Below the pieces are notes generated by a model. That model had not been told where the DNA came from. It searched no databases and worked only from the letters and a program-made list of their open reading frames with translations. From positions 1-8,460 of the forward strand of contig UQUH01000066.1 of NCBI GenBank assembly GCA_900544245.1: a stretch of 8,460 nt of DNA, given 5' to 3'. The translations under genes were made by a program, and so were the position numbers. This document shows positions 6,523 through 8,460 of the stretch, one piece after another (within the stretch, counting starts at the first letter, position 1; the number at the start of each line of letters is the position of its first letter). The stretch comes from an uncultured Coriobacteriaceae bacterium (GTDB lineage Bacteria > Actinomycetota > Coriobacteriia > Coriobacteriales > QAMH01).

Positions 6523-7782
6523 ATGGGAGAGGCACTGGAAAAGGCAAGGAGGGCGCGTGTCGCGGCACGCGAGCTGGCGCAGACGAGTTCCCAGCAGCGT
6601 CGGGACGCGCTCGGCAGGATGGCAGACGCGCTTGTCGCGCGTGCATCGGAGATTCTCGCGGCGAATGAGGCCGACATGGACGCCGCTCGCGATAAGGGCA
6701 CGCCGGGACCACTGCTCGACCGCCTCATGCTCTCACGCGAGCGTATCGACGGGATTGCCGACGGGTTGCGGCAGGTTGCCGCCCAGCCCGAGGTCCTCGG
6801 CGAGGTCCTGGAGGGAAGCGAGCTCTACAACGGGCTGCGCATGATCAAGTACCGCGTGCCGCTCGGCGTCGTCGCGATGATCTACGAGGCACGTCCCAAC
6901 GTCACCGCCGACGCCGCGGGCCTGTGCATCAAGACGGGCAACGCCTGCATCCTGCGCGGCGGCAGCCTCGCACAGCGTTCGTGCCTGTCCATCTCGCACG
7001 TTCTCTCCCAGGCGGCATCCGAGGCCGGTTTGCCCGCCGACTGCATCCAGAGCATTGAGGATCCCGAGCGTGCGGCGACCGACGAGCTCATGAACCTTCC
7101 CGGTCTTGTCGACGTTCTCATTCCGCGTGGGGGCGCCGGTCTCATCCAGCATTGCGTGCGTAACGCGACCGTTCCGGTCATCGAGACGGGAACGGGCAAT
7201 TGCCATGTCTACATCCACGCGCAGGCCGATCCCGCCTATGTCGAGCCCATCATCATGAACGCGAAGACGCAGCGTCCTGGCGTCTGCAACGCCTGCGAGA
7301 GCCTGCTCGTCGACGAGGAGGTCGCCGAAACCTTTCTCCCGACGTTGCTCATGGCGCTCGCCCGCGCGGGCGTGACCATCCACGCCGATGCGCCCACATC
7401 TGCCATTGCCGCCGCGCATGGCATCGAGACCGTCGCGGCGACCGAGGAGGATTGGGGCACCGAGTACCTCGACATGGAGATTAGCGTCAAGTGCGTGACG
7501 GGAATCGACGAGGCGATTGCCCATGTCAATGCCTATGGAACGGGACATTCCGAGTGCATCATCTCCCAAGACGTGAGCGCCGTCGACTGTTTCCAGCGCG
7601 AGGTCGATGCCGCCGTCGTCTATGCGAACGCTTCGACGCGTTTCACTGATGGGGGCGAGTTTGGTCTCGGGGCCGAGATAGGCATAAGCACCCAGAAGCT
7701 CCATGCGCGTGGCCCCATGGGGGCAGTGGCCCTCACGTCGGTCAAGTATCTCGTGAGCGGTGAGGGACAGGTTCGAGGCTAG
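6523..7782 (+). CDS. proA: Gamma-glutamyl phosphate reductase (glutamate-5-semialdehyde dehydrogenase)
   Basis: ProA reduces gamma-glutamyl phosphate to glutamate-5-semialdehyde with NADPH, the second step of proline synthesis in the cytoplasm. The 419-aa length is normal for the aldehyde-dehydrogenase-like family. Landmarks are YEARPNVTADAAGLCIKTGN (121-140), ILRGGS (143-148), IPRGGAGLI (200-208), ETGTGNCHVY (221-230), the active-site block QRPGVCNACESLLV with catalytic Cys255, and the C-terminal FTDGGEFGLGAEIGISTQ (374-391) and HARGPMG (394-400). ILRGGSLA replaces the more common ILRGGSEA; the effect is unknown. The start at 6523 is chosen from the ribosome binding site and the family-typical N-terminus. 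The partner kinase gene proB is not in the window, although proB-proA is the usual order. nadD begins 3 nt after the TAG stop, so the two are co-transcribed. Confidence 0.97.
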   Translation: MGEALEKARRARVAARELAQTSSQQRRDALGRMADALVARASEILAANEADMDAARDKGTPGPLLDRLMLSRERIDGIADGLRQVAAQPEVLGEVLEGSELYNGLRMIKYRVPLGVVAMIYEARPNVTADAAGLCIKTGNACILRGGSLAQRSCLSISHVLSQAASEAGLPADCIQSIEDPERAATDELMNLPGLVDVLIPRGGAGLIQHCVRNATVPVIETGTGNCHVYIHAQADPAYVEPIIMNAKTQRPGVCNACESLLVDEEVAETFLPTLLMALARAGVTIHADAPTSAIAAAHGIETVAATEEDWGTEYLDMEISVKCVTGIDEAIAHVNAYGTGHSECIISQDVSAVDCFQREVDAAVVYANASTRFTDGGEFGLGAEIGISTQKLHARGPMGAVALTSVKYLVSGEGQVRG

Positions 7783-7785
7783 AAC

Positions 7786-8391
7786 GTGCACGAACGCATT
7801 GGCATCATGGGCGGGACCTTCGATCCCGTGCACAACGGGCATCTTGCCATCGCGCGTAGCGTGGCCGATCAGCTCGGGCTCGATTGCGTGCTCTTCATTC
7901 CCGCGGGTAATCCCAACTTCAAGCAGGACCAGAAGCTCGCTTCCGCGGCTGATCGCGTTCGCATGGTCGAGCTTGCCATCGCGAACGAGCCGGACTTCGA
8001 GCTTGACTTGCGCGAGGTCGAGAGACCGGGCGTCACCTACACGGCCGACACGCTCGAAGAACTGGTGCGATGCCATGAGGATGCGCGGCTCTTCTTCATC
8101 ATGGGAACCGATTCTGCGATCACGCTGCCGGGATGGAAGCGAGCGGAGGACGTCGCGCGCCTGTGCACGGTGGTCGTCGCCCATCGCCCCGGGCAGTCGA
8201 CGCAACGAGTGCGCGATGCCCTGGCGGCAAATCCGGTTGCCTTCGATGTCATGTACCTCGACGTGCCGCAGGTCGACGTTTCCTCGACACAGGTGCGCGA
8301 GCGTATTGCGCTGGGGCAGGGCGTAGATGGCATGCTCCCTGCCTCCGTCGAGGCGTATGTCGCGCAGGCGGGGCTATACCAAGATGCGTGA
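7786..8391 (+). CDS. nadD: Nicotinate-nucleotide adenylyltransferase
   Basis: NadD joins nicotinate mononucleotide and ATP to give deamido-NAD, the penultimate step of NAD synthesis, in the cytoplasm. The 201-aa protein shows the nucleotidyltransferase signature GGTFDPVHNGHL (9-20) with the HxGH-type motif HNGH (16-19). It also has FIPAGNPNFK (37-46), FIMGTDSAITLPGW (104-117), VVAHRPG (130-136) and the second ATP-binding motif SSTQVR (166-171). The GTG start at 7786 has GAGG at 7775-7778, seven nt upstream. An ATG at codon 8 would cut into the signature, so it is rejected. It follows proA by 3 nt, matching the proA-nadD pairing of many Gram-positive genomes, where yqeK and rsfS often come next; those would lie beyond the window. 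Confidence 0.96.
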   Translation: MHERIGIMGGTFDPVHNGHLAIARSVADQLGLDCVLFIPAGNPNFKQDQKLASAADRVRMVELAIANEPDFELDLREVERPGVTYTADTLEELVRCHEDARLFFIMGTDSAITLPGWKRAEDVARLCTVVVAHRPGQSTQRVRDALAANPVAFDVMYLDVPQVDVSSTQVRERIALGQGVDGMLPASVEAYVAQAGLYQDA

Positions 8392-8412
8392 CGCGAAATG
8401 AAAGGTCGGGGT

Positions 8413-8444
8413 GATGAGACAGTTGCTCAGGGACGTTGTCTCAT
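8413..8444. repeat. Second copy of the GATGAGACA palindrome, after nadD
   Basis: ATGAGACA (8414-8421) pairs perfectly with TGTCTCAT (8437-8444) across a 15-nt loop. The 10-mer GATGAGACAG (8413-8422) is identical to 3503-3512 at the uvrC end, and the right arm TGTCTCAT is also shared; the loops differ. It begins 22 nt after the nadD stop. It may serve as a weak terminator or be a member of a dispersed palindromic repeat family. Confidence 0.7.
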
Positions 8445-8460
8445 TTGAAAATGAGACGAC
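8435..8460. repeat. Overlapping hairpin at the window end (GTTGTCTCATTT / AAATGAGACGAC)
   Basis: Bases 8435-8446 pair with 8449-8460 over 12 positions with one T-G wobble and a 2-nt loop (GA); as RNA, neighbouring pairs would have to open to allow a loop of normal size. The left arm is the same TGTCTCAT that closes the preceding hairpin, so the two structures exclude each other. The window ends here, so any following T-run or further repeat unit is not visible. Confidence 0.55.

Noticed and set aside
6733..8205. 490-codon open frame on the - strand across proA and nadD
   Set aside because: Same reason: a shadow of two clear genes with no family motif or ribosome binding site.
8398..8448. 16-codon ORF after nadD
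   Set aside because: It consists mostly of the palindromic repeat, has no convincing ribosome binding site and resembles no known peptide.

Overview
The window is a stretch of GC-rich bacterial chromosome, densely packed with seven complete genes and the 3' end of an eighth, all on the + strand. The rapZ–yvcK–whiA block directly downstream of uvrC is a hallmark of Gram-positive bacteria. The GC-rich codon use, the actinobacterial-style Walker A of RapZ (GAGR instead of GAGK) and the short gaps suggest an actinobacterium, most likely of the class Coriobacteriia. That placement is inferred from gene order and protein style, not from a marker gene or a search.

Layout: (1) 1-434, 3' end of pheA (prephenate dehydratase with C-terminal ACT domain). 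(2) 456-3507, tagO/wecA-type polyprenyl-phosphate GlcNAc-1-phosphate transferase overlapping uvrC. (3) 3508-3601, a gap with a 13-bp perfect inverted repeat and a promoter. (4) 3602-6471, rapZ, yvcK and whiA, tightly coupled. (5) 6472-6522, a short gap with a second clear -10 box. (6) 6523-8391, proA and nadD, 3 nt apart. (7) 8392-8460, non-coding DNA containing relatives of the palindrome found after uvrC. No stretch of 300 bases lacks a gene.

Three copies of the 8-mer GTATAMTG (M = A or C) are the only TATAMT hits I found by eye on the + strand. Each sits just before tagO, rapZ or proA. This divides the window into three likely transcription units: tagO-uvrC, rapZ-yvcK-whiA and proA-nadD. 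The tagO copy lies so close to its ATG that the mRNA is probably leaderless.

Functionally this is mostly housekeeping: phenylalanine synthesis, lipid-linked cell-wall glycopolymer initiation, nucleotide excision repair, envelope and carbon control (RapZ, YvcK), a division-linked DNA-binding protein (WhiA), proline synthesis and NAD synthesis. I see no new multi-gene system, phage, CRISPR array, insertion sequence, tRNA or rRNA. The items most worth a second look are the dispersed GATGAGACA palindromes, the leaderless-type tagO start, the altered cysteine cluster in UvrC, and the junction of two normally separate conserved blocks between whiA and proA.
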